Part shown: positions 1 through 7,000 of the stretch, in pieces
Layout of the letters: every line of letters starts with the position of its first letter
Numbering within the stretch: the stretch's first letter is position 1
Origin: Planctomycetota bacterium
GTDB lineage: Bacteria > Planctomycetota > Phycisphaerae > UBA1845
NCBI GenBank assembly: GCA_024277835.1
Contig: JAJRUK010000295.1
Coordinates: forward strand, 1-31,688
Reading direction: 5' to 3'
Length of the DNA: 31,688 nt
Program-made: the position numbers and the translations under genes
Notes under the pieces: generated by a model
The model's database searches: none
What the model saw: only the letters and a program-made list of their open reading frames with translations
What the model was told of the DNA's origin: nothing

Positions 1-749
1 GAATCCTCTTCCACCGGACAGTTTGAATCGTCCGCAAGGTATCGCTGCGAGCGGATCATCTCGGGCACGGTATGGATCGCCAGCATCAGCTCGACATGAA
101 GATCGCGACCTTGCGACTCGGCGCGATCGATGTGACCATACCCAAGCGTGTGGCCTACCTCGTGAGCGATGACGTTCGCGAACATTCGCACCCATTCGTC
201 CACGGAGAACGGCCCCGCAAGAGCTAGAACTTCGTCGCCAAAGATGATCGCTTCATTGGCTCGGACAACGTTGCAGGGGTCGTAATCGCCTTCGCCAATC
301 TGACCCGGTGCGTTCGGCGAGCTTGTTTGTGCGACAAGGACGCTCGTAACGTTGCCCTGTTGCGTGGATTCTCCGTTGCTGACGTTGACCGCAGCCGCGG
401 GAAGCGAGCAGAGGATCGTCCCAACTTCATCGCGGACGGCGGATATGAATTCATCCGATACTTCTGCGAGTGTTCCACCGCCCGAAAGCTCGAACGCCGC
501 GAAATCCAGCCCCTCAACGAACGCACCGTCCGATAGATCGCTCGCGCCGCCGGACCAGTCAATGACGACCCGATCGGTCGCGAGCTGGCCCGCCCGGTCG
601 TCGTCTTCGCAACTAACGGGGTAGGCTGCGCTTAGAAAGAGCGCCTCCCCCACCTGCGACCCACAACCACAAATGACCGATAAACTGACCCCAAATAGAC
701 CTATCGCCAACCGCCTCGCGGGCAGTCGGTCCCTCATTTTTCGCTTCAA
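1..749 (-). CDS. Secreted metzincin-like zinc metalloprotease lipoprotein (3' end outside window)
   Basis: The minus-strand frame is open from about 749 to the window edge, so the C-terminus is missing. I translated it by hand. It begins with basic residues (KRKMRDR) and a hydrophobic stretch ending ICGCGS, a weak lipobox, so it is probably an exported lipoprotein. Near residue 200 it carries HEVGHTLGYGH, a complete HExxHxxGxxH zinc site of the metzincin/matrixin type: three His ligands and the catalytic Glu. The residues before it look like a typical secreted domain with several Cys. I chose a TTG start at 749 because AGGAGG lies about 7 nt upstream of it. An ATG at 737 is possible but is about 19 nt from that site. 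The gene is divergent from oleA with about 270 nt between. The substrate is unknown. The zinc motif is seen; the protease activity is inferred. Confidence 0.8.
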   Translation of the reverse strand, partial: MKRKMRDRLPARRLAIGLFGVSLSVICGCGSQVGEALFLSAAYPVSCEDDDRAGQLATDRVVIDWSGGASDLSDGAFVEGLDFAAFELSGGGTLAEVSDEFISAVRDEVGTILCSLPAAAVNVSNGESTQQGNVTSVLVAQTSSPNAPGQIGEGDYDPCNVVRANEAIIFGDEVLALAGPFSVDEWVRMFANVIAHEVGHTLGYGHIDRAESQGRDLHVELMLAIHTVPEMIRSQRYLADDSNCPVEED

Positions 750-942
750 CTTCCCACCTCCTAAGGCGGAACCTCGCACCGGATCAAGTATCCGGGCGAT
801 GATGACGGGCGAGCGCAGACCGCATGACGCACTCAGTACCGTAGAAAGGAAAACCCCTGTAATGTTGTTGACATCCGAGCGTGGAAAATCAACAAATCCG
901 CGGTCGGACAGCCCCCGCGAGCACGATTATCGAACCCACCCC

Positions 943-971
943 TTACGGGCGACAATCCCTCGGACTATAAT
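943..971 (+). promoter_or_regulatory. Candidate promoter for the oleA-oleB operon
   Basis: A perfect TATAAT lies at 966-971, about 50 nt before the oleA start. The hexamer 17 nt upstream (TTACGG) is a poor -35 match, so only the -10 is convincing. Confidence 0.4.
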
Positions 972-1022
972 GCCCGACCGGGTTACGGACCCTGGGACCA
1001 ATGAAGGACCGGATTAGACCAG

Positions 1023-2075
1023 ATGTTGCGATATAACCACGTACGCCTTGAGGGATTCGGATACGCGCTGCCCGAAGAGATAGTGCCATCGATTGACATT
1101 GAGCAGCAGCTCGCCCCGGTCTACGATCGCTTCGGGATGCACGAGGGTCGCCTCGAAATGATGACCGGCATTCGCGAGCGTCGATTCTGGGAGGAGGGTA
1201 CGCTCCCCAGCGACGGTGCGACGCGTGCCGGACGCAAGGCGCTCGAAGTAGCCCGCGTCGATCCAGGCAAGATCGAATGCTTGCTCAATACGTCGGTCTC
1301 ACGCGACTGCCTCGAACCCGCTACCGCGTCGGTCGTCCATAACAATCTTGGTCTGCCTCTAAAATCGATCATGTACGACATCTCTAACGCCTGTCTGGGT
1401 TTTTTGAACGGGATCTCGTCGCTTTCAAACATGATCGAACTCGGTCAGGTGAAACGGGGGCTGATCGTTGCGGGCGAGAGCAGCCGGCAACTTGTTCAAA
1501 CGACGATCAAACAGCTTCTCGCCAAAGGCCCGAAGCTGACCAAGAAAGAGTTCAAAGCGGCGTTCACTTCGCTGACCATCGGGTCGGGGGCGGTGGCGTG
1601 TGTTCTTGCGCATGACTCGGTCGCACAGGCGGACCACCGCGTTCTTGGCGGGGCGATTTTATCTGCCACCGAACATAACCACCTCTGCCGCGGCAGTGCG
1701 GATACGGGCTTTTCGCCCGATGCGGAAATCAGTATGCAGACCGACGCGGAGCGATTGCTGAACGGCGGTTGCGAGCTGGCGGCGAAGACGTGGGACGCAT
1801 TTAAGGAATCAATGAACTGGCGAGATGGCGACATTGGCCGGACGTACTGCCATCAGGTCGGATCGATGCATCGCGACCGCCTGTACGAAGCGATCAAACG
1901 CGACGCCGCAAGCGATTTTTCGACGTTCGACTTTCTTGGCAACGTCGGATCGGTGTCTGCGCCGATCACGATGGCGATGGGCGTCGAAAACGACCCGCCC
2001 GAACCGGGGACCAACATTGCGATGCTCGGAATCGGGAGCGGACTGAGTTGTGTCATGCTCGGCGTTCGCTGGTAA
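1023..2075 (+). CDS. oleA: OleA-like 3-oxoacyl-ACP synthase III family protein (head-to-head acyl condensation)
   Basis: This is a 350-residue thiolase-fold protein of FabH/OleA type. OleA joins two fatty acyl-CoAs head to head to give a beta-keto acid, the first step of long-chain olefin synthesis. The nucleophilic Cys is C124 in SNACLGFLNG. Glu98 in DCLEP lies 26 residues before it, the same spacing as the known OleA pair E117/C143. His277 (YCHQVG) and Asn307 (LGNVGS) are 30 residues apart, as H285/N315 are in OleA. The Glu favours OleA over plain FabH. The gene is followed after 9 nt by an OleB-like hydrolase, which supports the same pathway. There is no strong Shine-Dalgarno; the ATG at 1023 gives a natural N-terminus. 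A FabH-like or other condensing role remains possible. The active-site residues are seen; the pathway is inferred from family and neighbour. Confidence 0.8.
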   Translation: MLRYNHVRLEGFGYALPEEIVPSIDIEQQLAPVYDRFGMHEGRLEMMTGIRERRFWEEGTLPSDGATRAGRKALEVARVDPGKIECLLNTSVSRDCLEPATASVVHNNLGLPLKSIMYDISNACLGFLNGISSLSNMIELGQVKRGLIVAGESSRQLVQTTIKQLLAKGPKLTKKEFKAAFTSLTIGSGAVACVLAHDSVAQADHRVLGGAILSATEHNHLCRGSADTGFSPDAEISMQTDAERLLNGGCELAAKTWDAFKESMNWRDGDIGRTYCHQVGSMHRDRLYEAIKRDAASDFSTFDFLGNVGSVSAPITMAMGVENDPPEPGTNIAMLGIGSGLSCVMLGVRW

Positions 2076-2084
2076 CCTGTCGCC

Positions 2085-2960
2085 ATGCCCGATGCAAAGA
2101 GCATTCTCGCCGAGACCTATCCCTTTACGTCGCGTTACCTCGACATCGACGGGCAGCGTATGCATTACGTTGACGAAGGCGAGGGGCCTCTTGTCGTTTG
2201 TGCGCATGGCAATCCGACCTGGTCGTTTTACTACCGCGAACTTATCAAAGGGTTGAAAGATCGTTGTCGCGTTGTGGCGATGGACCACATCGGGTGCGGC
2301 CTCTCCGATAAACCGCAGGACTATTCCTATACGCTTTCGACGCACGTTCGCAACTTCGGTCGCTTGATGGACCATCTCGGCGCGAAGGACGTGACGATTG
2401 TTTGTCATGATTGGGGCGGACCGATTTCGCTCTCTTGGGCGGTGAATCATCCAGACCGGGTCGCTCGGGTTGCCGTATGCAACACAGCCGCGTTTTTCGG
2501 TGGTGTGATGCCGTTTTCGATTCGCTGCTGCCGGTGGCCTATCTTTGGGGCGATCGCGGTTCGAGGGCTGAATCTCTTTGCATTAGCGGCGGTCGCAAAG
2601 GCTTCGATGAAACCGGAGCGGATGAGTGGGGACGTTAAGCGCGGGTACTTGCTGCCTTATGATAGCTACGCAAACCGTGTGGCCGTTCATCGCTTTGTTC
2701 AGGATATCCCGCTTTCGCGAGGCGGTGCGAGCTACGACGCAACGGTTGATCTTGAACAAAAGCTCCCGGCGCTGGCAGACAAGCCGATGGTCATCTTCTG
2801 GGGCGAGAAGGATTTTTGCTTTACGACGAGTTATCTCGATCAGTGGATCAAGCGTTTTCCAAACGCGACGGTCCATCGGTTCCCCGACGCGGGGCATTAC
2901 GTCGTTGAGGATGCGCACGAGCGAATGTTGCCGGTACTCCGCGATTTTGTCGGCGCATAA
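2085..2960 (+). CDS. oleB: OleB-like alpha/beta hydrolase (haloalkane dehalogenase family; beta-lactone decarboxylase)
   Basis: This 291-residue alpha/beta hydrolase has the haloalkane-dehalogenase layout. HGNPTWSFYYR (41-51) gives the oxyanion/halide Asn, CHDWGGP (107-113) holds the nucleophile Asp109, FWGEKDFCF (238-246) a likely acid, and DAGHYVVEDA the catalytic His271. The cap domain lies roughly at 140-210. OleB enzymes use this Asp to open and decarboxylate the cis-beta-lactone made by OleC, giving the alkene. The gene sits 9 nt downstream of oleA on the same strand, so the two should be co-transcribed. No oleC (AMP-ligase-like) or oleD (SDR reductase) lies within the window. Taken alone, the protein could be called a haloalkane dehalogenase; the oleA partner makes OleB more likely. 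It ends just before a hairpin shared with the convergent rpsR. Confidence 0.78.
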   Translation: MPDAKSILAETYPFTSRYLDIDGQRMHYVDEGEGPLVVCAHGNPTWSFYYRELIKGLKDRCRVVAMDHIGCGLSDKPQDYSYTLSTHVRNFGRLMDHLGAKDVTIVCHDWGGPISLSWAVNHPDRVARVAVCNTAAFFGGVMPFSIRCCRWPIFGAIAVRGLNLFALAAVAKASMKPERMSGDVKRGYLLPYDSYANRVAVHRFVQDIPLSRGGASYDATVDLEQKLPALADKPMVIFWGEKDFCFTTSYLDQWIKRFPNATVHRFPDAGHYVVEDAHERMLPVLRDFVGA

Positions 2961-2988
2961 AAACTCCGCAGCGAGATGGCTACGGAGT
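2958..2988 (-). terminator. Rho-independent terminator of the rpsR transcript
   Basis: The inverted repeat ACTCCG (2963-2968) / CGGAGT (2983-2988) is extended by AGC/GCT. Read on the minus strand it is followed by five T residues (A-run at 2959-2963). It lies downstream of rpsR and overlaps the oleB stop. A second small hairpin (TTAGAT/ATCTAA, 2990-3007) sits between it and rpsR. Confidence 0.65.
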
Positions 2989-3017
2989 CTTAGATATTTG
3001 AATCTAACCGTCGCTGA

Positions 3018-3266
3018 CTACTGACCGGCGTAGGGGATCAGGGCCATGAGTCGCGCACGTTTGACGGCACGCTTGAGCGCTGCCTGCTCCTGAGCGTTCG
3101 TTCCCGCGCGACGGCGAGACATCAGCTTGCTCGTGGGCGACATAAACTTTCGCAGAAGCTCAACCTCTTTGTAATCGACGACGTCGCCAACCCAATCTTT
3201 TCCGGCGCGCTCGGTAAAGCGACTGGACGTGTGAAAGCTCTTGTCGTTCTCTTCTCTTCTTGCCAT
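3018..3266 (-). CDS. rpsR: 30S ribosomal protein bS18
   Basis: This 82-residue protein matches bS18 along its core: DYKEVELLRKFMSP, then SRRRAGTNAQEQAALKR, then AVKRARLMALIPY, the last being the family's most conserved rRNA-binding segment. bS18 binds the small-subunit platform next to bS6. The start has GAGG about 6 nt upstream. It is the second gene of a minus-strand pair, 24 nt after the Trm112-like gene. The usual partners rpsF and rplI are absent here, so rpsR is split from its common operon. The N-terminal 25 residues are less typical (MARREENDKSFHTSS). Confidence 0.93.
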   Translation of the reverse strand: MARREENDKSFHTSSRFTERAGKDWVGDVVDYKEVELLRKFMSPTSKLMSRRRAGTNAQEQAALKRAVKRARLMALIPYAGQ

Positions 3267-3290
3267 GCAAACCTCGTGAAGGATCAGTCG

Positions 3291-3512
3291 TTAACTTTTT
3301 GGCTGATTCGCCTCAGCCATTGCTTTTTCAAACTCGTTTTGATCGGCGACTTCGGACTCGTCGATCAGCATGATCGGAATCCCATCGCGGATCGGATACT
3401 TGCGGCGCGTTTCGGCGTCGGTCGAAAACAACCAGTCGCCAACCTGCACCAGCGGCACGTGGGCCACCGGACACTCCATAATCTTCAGCAATTCCGCATC
3501 GACCTGGGTCAT
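3291..3512 (-). CDS. Trm112-like (UPF0434/YcaR) small protein
   Basis: The ATG at 3512 gives a 73-residue protein beginning MTQVDAELLKIMECP. The body (ECPVAHVPL, WLFSTDAETRRKYPIRDGIPIMLIDE) fits the Trm112/UPF0434 family: small beta proteins that in eukaryotes and archaea activate methyltransferases and in bacteria are mostly uncharacterised. The usual N-terminal zinc pair CPxC is altered: Cys14 is kept, but the second Cys position is Ala (CPVA), followed by His. Zinc binding is therefore doubtful or uses other ligands. An upstream in-frame extension from 3581 is open but looks non-native. GGAG lies about 11 nt before the chosen start. It is likely co-transcribed with rpsR, which begins 24 nt downstream. 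Confidence 0.85.
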   Translation of the reverse strand: MTQVDAELLKIMECPVAHVPLVQVGDWLFSTDAETRRKYPIRDGIPIMLIDESEVADQNEFEKAMAEANQPKS

Positions 3513-3980
3513 GTCCGACTGTTCTCCACACCGCCTCGCCCCCAGCAGCGCACCCGCGCCGCCCGGAGTCGAGCACGGCATTATACAGCCACTTCACACC
3601 CATGCAACCGACCCCAACGGCCCCCCGACTCGTCGCTGGCCGCTCACATCGCTTACGCAAGCTTTTGTATTGGAAGGGGTTACGTGAAACGCCCAAACAT
3701 CCAAACGTCGAAAAGTCCAAACCGACGGAGAGGGGCTTCGCCCCTGCAAGAGGCCTGGGGTGCTCGGACGCTTGGCTCGGTAGGGCGTCAGGCGACCGAG
3801 GGGTCTGAAATCTACCGCTACAGCATGGTAGCGTTCCGATCGACCATCGCATGCACCAGCGAAGTACTGGACACAGGTCGCGATGCCAAACTACACGCCC
3901 CAGCGCTTCACCTTTTGCTCGGTGAGCATACTCAGCATGGACGATTTGACCGGGTGGGGCTGTTGCGTAAGTTCGGAGGC
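3513..3980. other. Gene-free spacer between divergent Trm112-like and SnoaL-like genes
   Basis: No convincing coding signal. It contains a CCAAACGTC-type repeat (3692-3722, listed separately) and a short hairpin GGGG-cttcg-CCCC at about 3733-3745. The long open frames crossing it on both strands show no recognisable domain. Confidence 0.5.
3692..3722. repeat. CCAAACGTC-type interspersed repeat, copy 1
   Basis: A run built from CCAAACATCCAAACGTCG followed by AAAAGTCCAAACC. It is nearly the same as the run at 31055-31090. Both copies lie in intergenic DNA beside a gene end or start. Confidence 0.6.
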
Positions 3981-4409
3981 ATGAGCGATTCGATCCCGGA
4001 GACACTTGGGACAGCGATCTCGTTTGCGTCTGCACTTGATCGGTGCGCGTTTGATGAGGCTGGTCCTTTTCTTTGTGATGAGTGCGTCTACCTGATGGGA
4101 GGTGGTCGGACCGTTGGGGGCGCTGCGATTGTCGATAGCTATCGCGAAAACGCGGAGTGGGCGAAGACGTCACTCGACGAGCTTAACTACGAAAGCGACG
4201 TTCGACTTCTTGATGATGGGCGGGCGGAAATTATTTATACCGACCATATCTTTCATCGGGGTCAGCGACATACCTATCGATGTTGTCAGATCTTGTCGTT
4301 TGATCAGGACGGATTGATCTCGCAGATTGAACATTCCGAAATTGATCGACAACGAGAAGAACTTGATGCCTTCCTGGGGCGGTGCGGGGTGGATCGCAAT
4401 TCTTCGTAG
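3981..4409 (+). CDS. SnoaL/NTF2-like domain protein
   Basis: The ATG at 3981 gives a 142-residue protein. Its pattern is that of a single NTF2-like/SnoaL fold: N-terminal helices (ETLGTAISFASALDR), then FLCDECVYLMGGGRTVGGAAIVDSYR, then alternating beta-strands (ESDVRLLDDGRAEIIYTDHIFHRGQRH, YRCCQILSFDQDGLISQIEHSE). Such proteins are small cone-shaped barrels used as isomerases, cyclases or binding modules; nothing here fixes the substrate. GGAGG lies only 1-2 nt before the ATG, too close to be a good ribosome site. A GTG at 3954 is an alternative start. The frame is open far upstream but without homology-like features. It stands alone on the plus strand. Confidence 0.7.
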   Translation: MSDSIPETLGTAISFASALDRCAFDEAGPFLCDECVYLMGGGRTVGGAAIVDSYRENAEWAKTSLDELNYESDVRLLDDGRAEIIYTDHIFHRGQRHTYRCCQILSFDQDGLISQIEHSEIDRQREELDAFLGRCGVDRNSS

Positions 4410-4527
4410 ACGTTGCTTGGATGCTTTCGGGGGCTGGTTGGGCGGACTTTCGCCGGTGTTGGTTCGGGGATAGACTTGGGTTGATTCGTCTATCGGTACG
4501 CGAGCGGGTCGGCGCGCGTAACTCCGC

Positions 4528-4614
4528 GCGGGCTTGTGCGTTTAGCACTCAAGTGTGGCGGGCAACCCCCCTCGATCCCGCCTTAGCAGTGGGGGGACGG
4601 AAGAGCAAGCCCGC
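4528..4614. repeat. Intergenic hairpin element with nested inverted repeats (C6/G6 repeat family)
   Basis: Outer arms GCGGGCTTG (4528-4536) and CAAGCCCGC (4606-4614) enclose a second repeat at 4565-4598 that starts with six C and ends with six G. The inner part is nearly the same as 28646-28677, so it is a dispersed repeat. The rest of the 4410-4698 spacer has no gene I can support. Confidence 0.5.
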
Positions 4615-4698
4615 TTAAGCTGACTGTTACCTGCTCTAAAACCGCGCGACTCAGGGCTGGTCTTTTTGTTCGCTCAAGGGCACAAGGAATTCACTACC

Positions 4699-6702
4699 AT
4701 GAAAGATCGATTTTCTCGGATTGCGCGGGGCCTCTTTGTTGTTCTTGCTTACGCGACGATCTTCGTTCCCGGGTGTGCTGCGACGGGGACGAGAGTCTCC
4801 AAAACCACAAAGCCCGGCGAATCGGCGTGGGTTGAAGCTCATTACGTCAAACGCGAGTATCGGGTTGCGATGCGCGACGGTGCGAAGCTACATACCGCCA
4901 TCTACTCGCCGCGAGATATTTCGCAGACATACCCCTTCCTGATGTATCGAACGCCCTACACGTGCGCTCCTTACGGCGAGGACGAATACCCTTCGCACCT
5001 TCGACCGGGCAAAGCGATGTGGGAAGAGGGGTTCATTATGGTGTTTCAGGATGTGCGCGGGCGGTTTATGTCAGAGGGCGACTTCGTCAACATGACGCCG
5101 CATATCGACAACAAGAAGACCGATCGCGACGTTGACGAAAGCTCGGACACGTACGACACGATCGAGTGGCTTCTTGCGAATGTTGCGAACAACAATGGCC
5201 GAGTGGGTCAGTGGGGGATTTCTTATCCGGGGTTCTACACCGCGGCGGGGATGATTGATTCGCATCCGGCGTTGAAAGCGTCGTCACCGCAAGCGCCGAT
5301 CGCGGATTGGTTCTTCGACGATTTCCATCATCACGGAGCTTTCTTCTTGCCGCATACGGTTGGTTTTTTTAAGTCGTTCGGCGTTGCCCGACCGGAGCTG
5401 ACGAAAGAGTGGCCTGATCGACTTGAGTATGGAACGCCGGATGGGTATCAGTTCTACATGGACCTGGGTCCGCTGAGCAACGTGAATGAAAAGTATTATC
5501 ACAATGAGATTGCGTTCTGGAATGAGTCCATCCAGCACCCGAATCACGATGCGTACTGGCAGTCGCGGAACATTCTTCCGCACCTCAATCATGTGACGTC
5601 AGCGGTTTTGACGGTTGGGGGCTGGTTTGATGCGGAAGACCTGTATGGCCCGCTGCAAATCTATCGGCAGGTCGAAAAACGAAACCCGGATGCGACGAAC
5701 ATGCTGGTCATGGGCCCCTGGTCGCATGGTGGTTGGTCGCGGGGGAAAGGCGATCACCTTGGCAATGTCCATTTCGGGGAGAACTGGTCGGAGGACTATC
5801 AGGCGAATGTGGAGCTTCCATTTTTTCGGCATTACCTCAAAGGGGAGGCAGGGCATGGTCTTCCTGAGGCGCTAATGTTTGAGACCGGGGTGAATCGTTG
5901 GCGTCGGTTTGATGCTTGGCCTCCTGTTGAGGCGCAGCCGGCGACGGTTCATTTCCAGTCGGGTGGCGGTTTGTCGTTTGACCAGGTGCTGAGTCGTCGC
6001 GATTACGATCAGTTTGTGAGCGACCCGAATAAGCCCGTTCCTTTTACGGAAGATGTTTCGACGCGGATGACGCGGGCGTACATGACGGACGATCAGCGAT
6101 TCGCGGGCCGGCGACCAGACGTGCTGGTGTATCAAACGGAAGTGCTTGAGGAAGATGTGACGCTGGCGGGGCCTATCGTTGCGAATCTTTGGGTTGCAAC
6201 GACCGGGACGTCGGCGGATTGGGTCGTGAAGATTATCGATGTGTTTCCCGGAGATGCGGAGGACAATGAGTACACGCGCGAGGGGATGCATATGGGCGGG
6301 TATCAGATGATGGTACGAAGCGAGGTGATGCGGGGGCGGTTTCGCAATAGCTATGAGCATCCCGAACCGTTCGTCCCAAACGAACCGACGAATGTACGGT
6401 TGCCGCTGCAGGACGTGCTGCATACGTTCCGCAAGGGACACCGGTTGATGGTGCAGATTCAGAGTACGTGGTTTCCGCTGGTCGACCGAAACCCGCAACG
6501 ATACGTTGAAAATATCTTCTTCGCGACGGAAGACGACTTCCAGGAATCGACGCATCGGGTGTTTTGCTCTGGCCAACACGCAACGACGCTAGAAGTTCAA
6601 ATCCTCCCCCCCGACCCCGACCTGGACCCCGCCACGGACCCCGACCTAGACCCCGACCTGGACCCCGCCTGTGACGCCAACGCTGACGGCGAGTCGAATT
6701 AG
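4699..6702 (+). CDS. CocE/NonD family hydrolase, predicted lipoprotein
   Basis: The ATG at 4699 (AAGGA 9-10 nt upstream) gives 667 residues. The signal peptide ends in the lipobox VPGC (about residues 26-29), so the protein should be lipid-anchored outside the inner membrane. The alpha/beta hydrolase domain has the nucleophile elbow GISYPG of the CocE/X-Pro dipeptidyl-peptidase and alpha-amino-acid ester hydrolase group, an acid in GGWFDAEDLYGP and the His in GPWSHGGW. The C-terminal jelly-roll domain follows (ITLAGPIVANLWVATT-like strands, then VQIQSTWFPLVDRNPQR). Family members cleave esters or amides such as beta-lactam side chains, cocaine or acyl-amino acids; the substrate here is unknown. 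The last 30 residues are a repeat of DPDLDP-type acidic units, unusual for the family and perhaps a calcium-binding or low-complexity tail. Confidence 0.88.
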   Translation: MKDRFSRIARGLFVVLAYATIFVPGCAATGTRVSKTTKPGESAWVEAHYVKREYRVAMRDGAKLHTAIYSPRDISQTYPFLMYRTPYTCAPYGEDEYPSHLRPGKAMWEEGFIMVFQDVRGRFMSEGDFVNMTPHIDNKKTDRDVDESSDTYDTIEWLLANVANNNGRVGQWGISYPGFYTAAGMIDSHPALKASSPQAPIADWFFDDFHHHGAFFLPHTVGFFKSFGVARPELTKEWPDRLEYGTPDGYQFYMDLGPLSNVNEKYYHNEIAFWNESIQHPNHDAYWQSRNILPHLNHVTSAVLTVGGWFDAEDLYGPLQIYRQVEKRNPDATNMLVMGPWSHGGWSRGKGDHLGNVHFGENWSEDYQANVELPFFRHYLKGEAGHGLPEALMFETGVNRWRRFDAWPPVEAQPATVHFQSGGGLSFDQVLSRRDYDQFVSDPNKPVPFTEDVSTRMTRAYMTDDQRFAGRRPDVLVYQTEVLEEDVTLAGPIVANLWVATTGTSADWVVKIIDVFPGDAEDNEYTREGMHMGGYQMMVRSEVMRGRFRNSYEHPEPFVPNEPTNVRLPLQDVLHTFRKGHRLMVQIQSTWFPLVDRNPQRYVENIFFATEDDFQESTHRVFCSGQHATTLEVQILPPDPDLDPATDPDLDPDLDPACDANADGESN

Positions 6703-7000
6703 TTGAGCAGGCGATGGCAACAGAGCGGATCTGCGCCTGGGGAGCATAATCGGCGACTCTCCCGGCGTTTCGGAGGTCGCGGGGGCCTATTGGCGATAAA
6801 AGCGCGGTTGAAGCATACTCAGGGGTGCATAGAATGTTGCGTCTGCCCCAACGCTGTGGGGAGGTCGGCGACCGCGGTCGTCGCGACCGAGATGCCCGAG
6901 GCTGTTTGCACCGCCGGGGCATCGTGATTTTGATCCCGCATCAATTGCAAAGGAAGGTCGCTTTGGAGTTCCTACAAAGAATCCGGCGACACAGCTAAGC
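6703..7000. other. Gene-free spacer with GC-rich palindromes
   Basis: No gene I can support. Between 6846 and 6893 there are several short palindromes: CCCC-aacgctgt-GGGG, GGTCG-g-CGACC and GGTCGTCGCGACC. None is followed by a T-run, so a terminator role is unclear. The next gene starts at 7001 without a visible Shine-Dalgarno. Confidence 0.4.

Noticed and set aside
673..1017. Plus-strand frame before oleA
   Set aside because: It overlaps the 5' end of the minus-strand metalloprotease gene and its control region, and has no recognisable features.
3328..4173. 281-codon minus-strand frame
   Set aside because: It overlaps the antisense of the Trm112-like and SnoaL-like genes, is rich in Arg/Ser/Pro as antisense frames are, and shows no domain.
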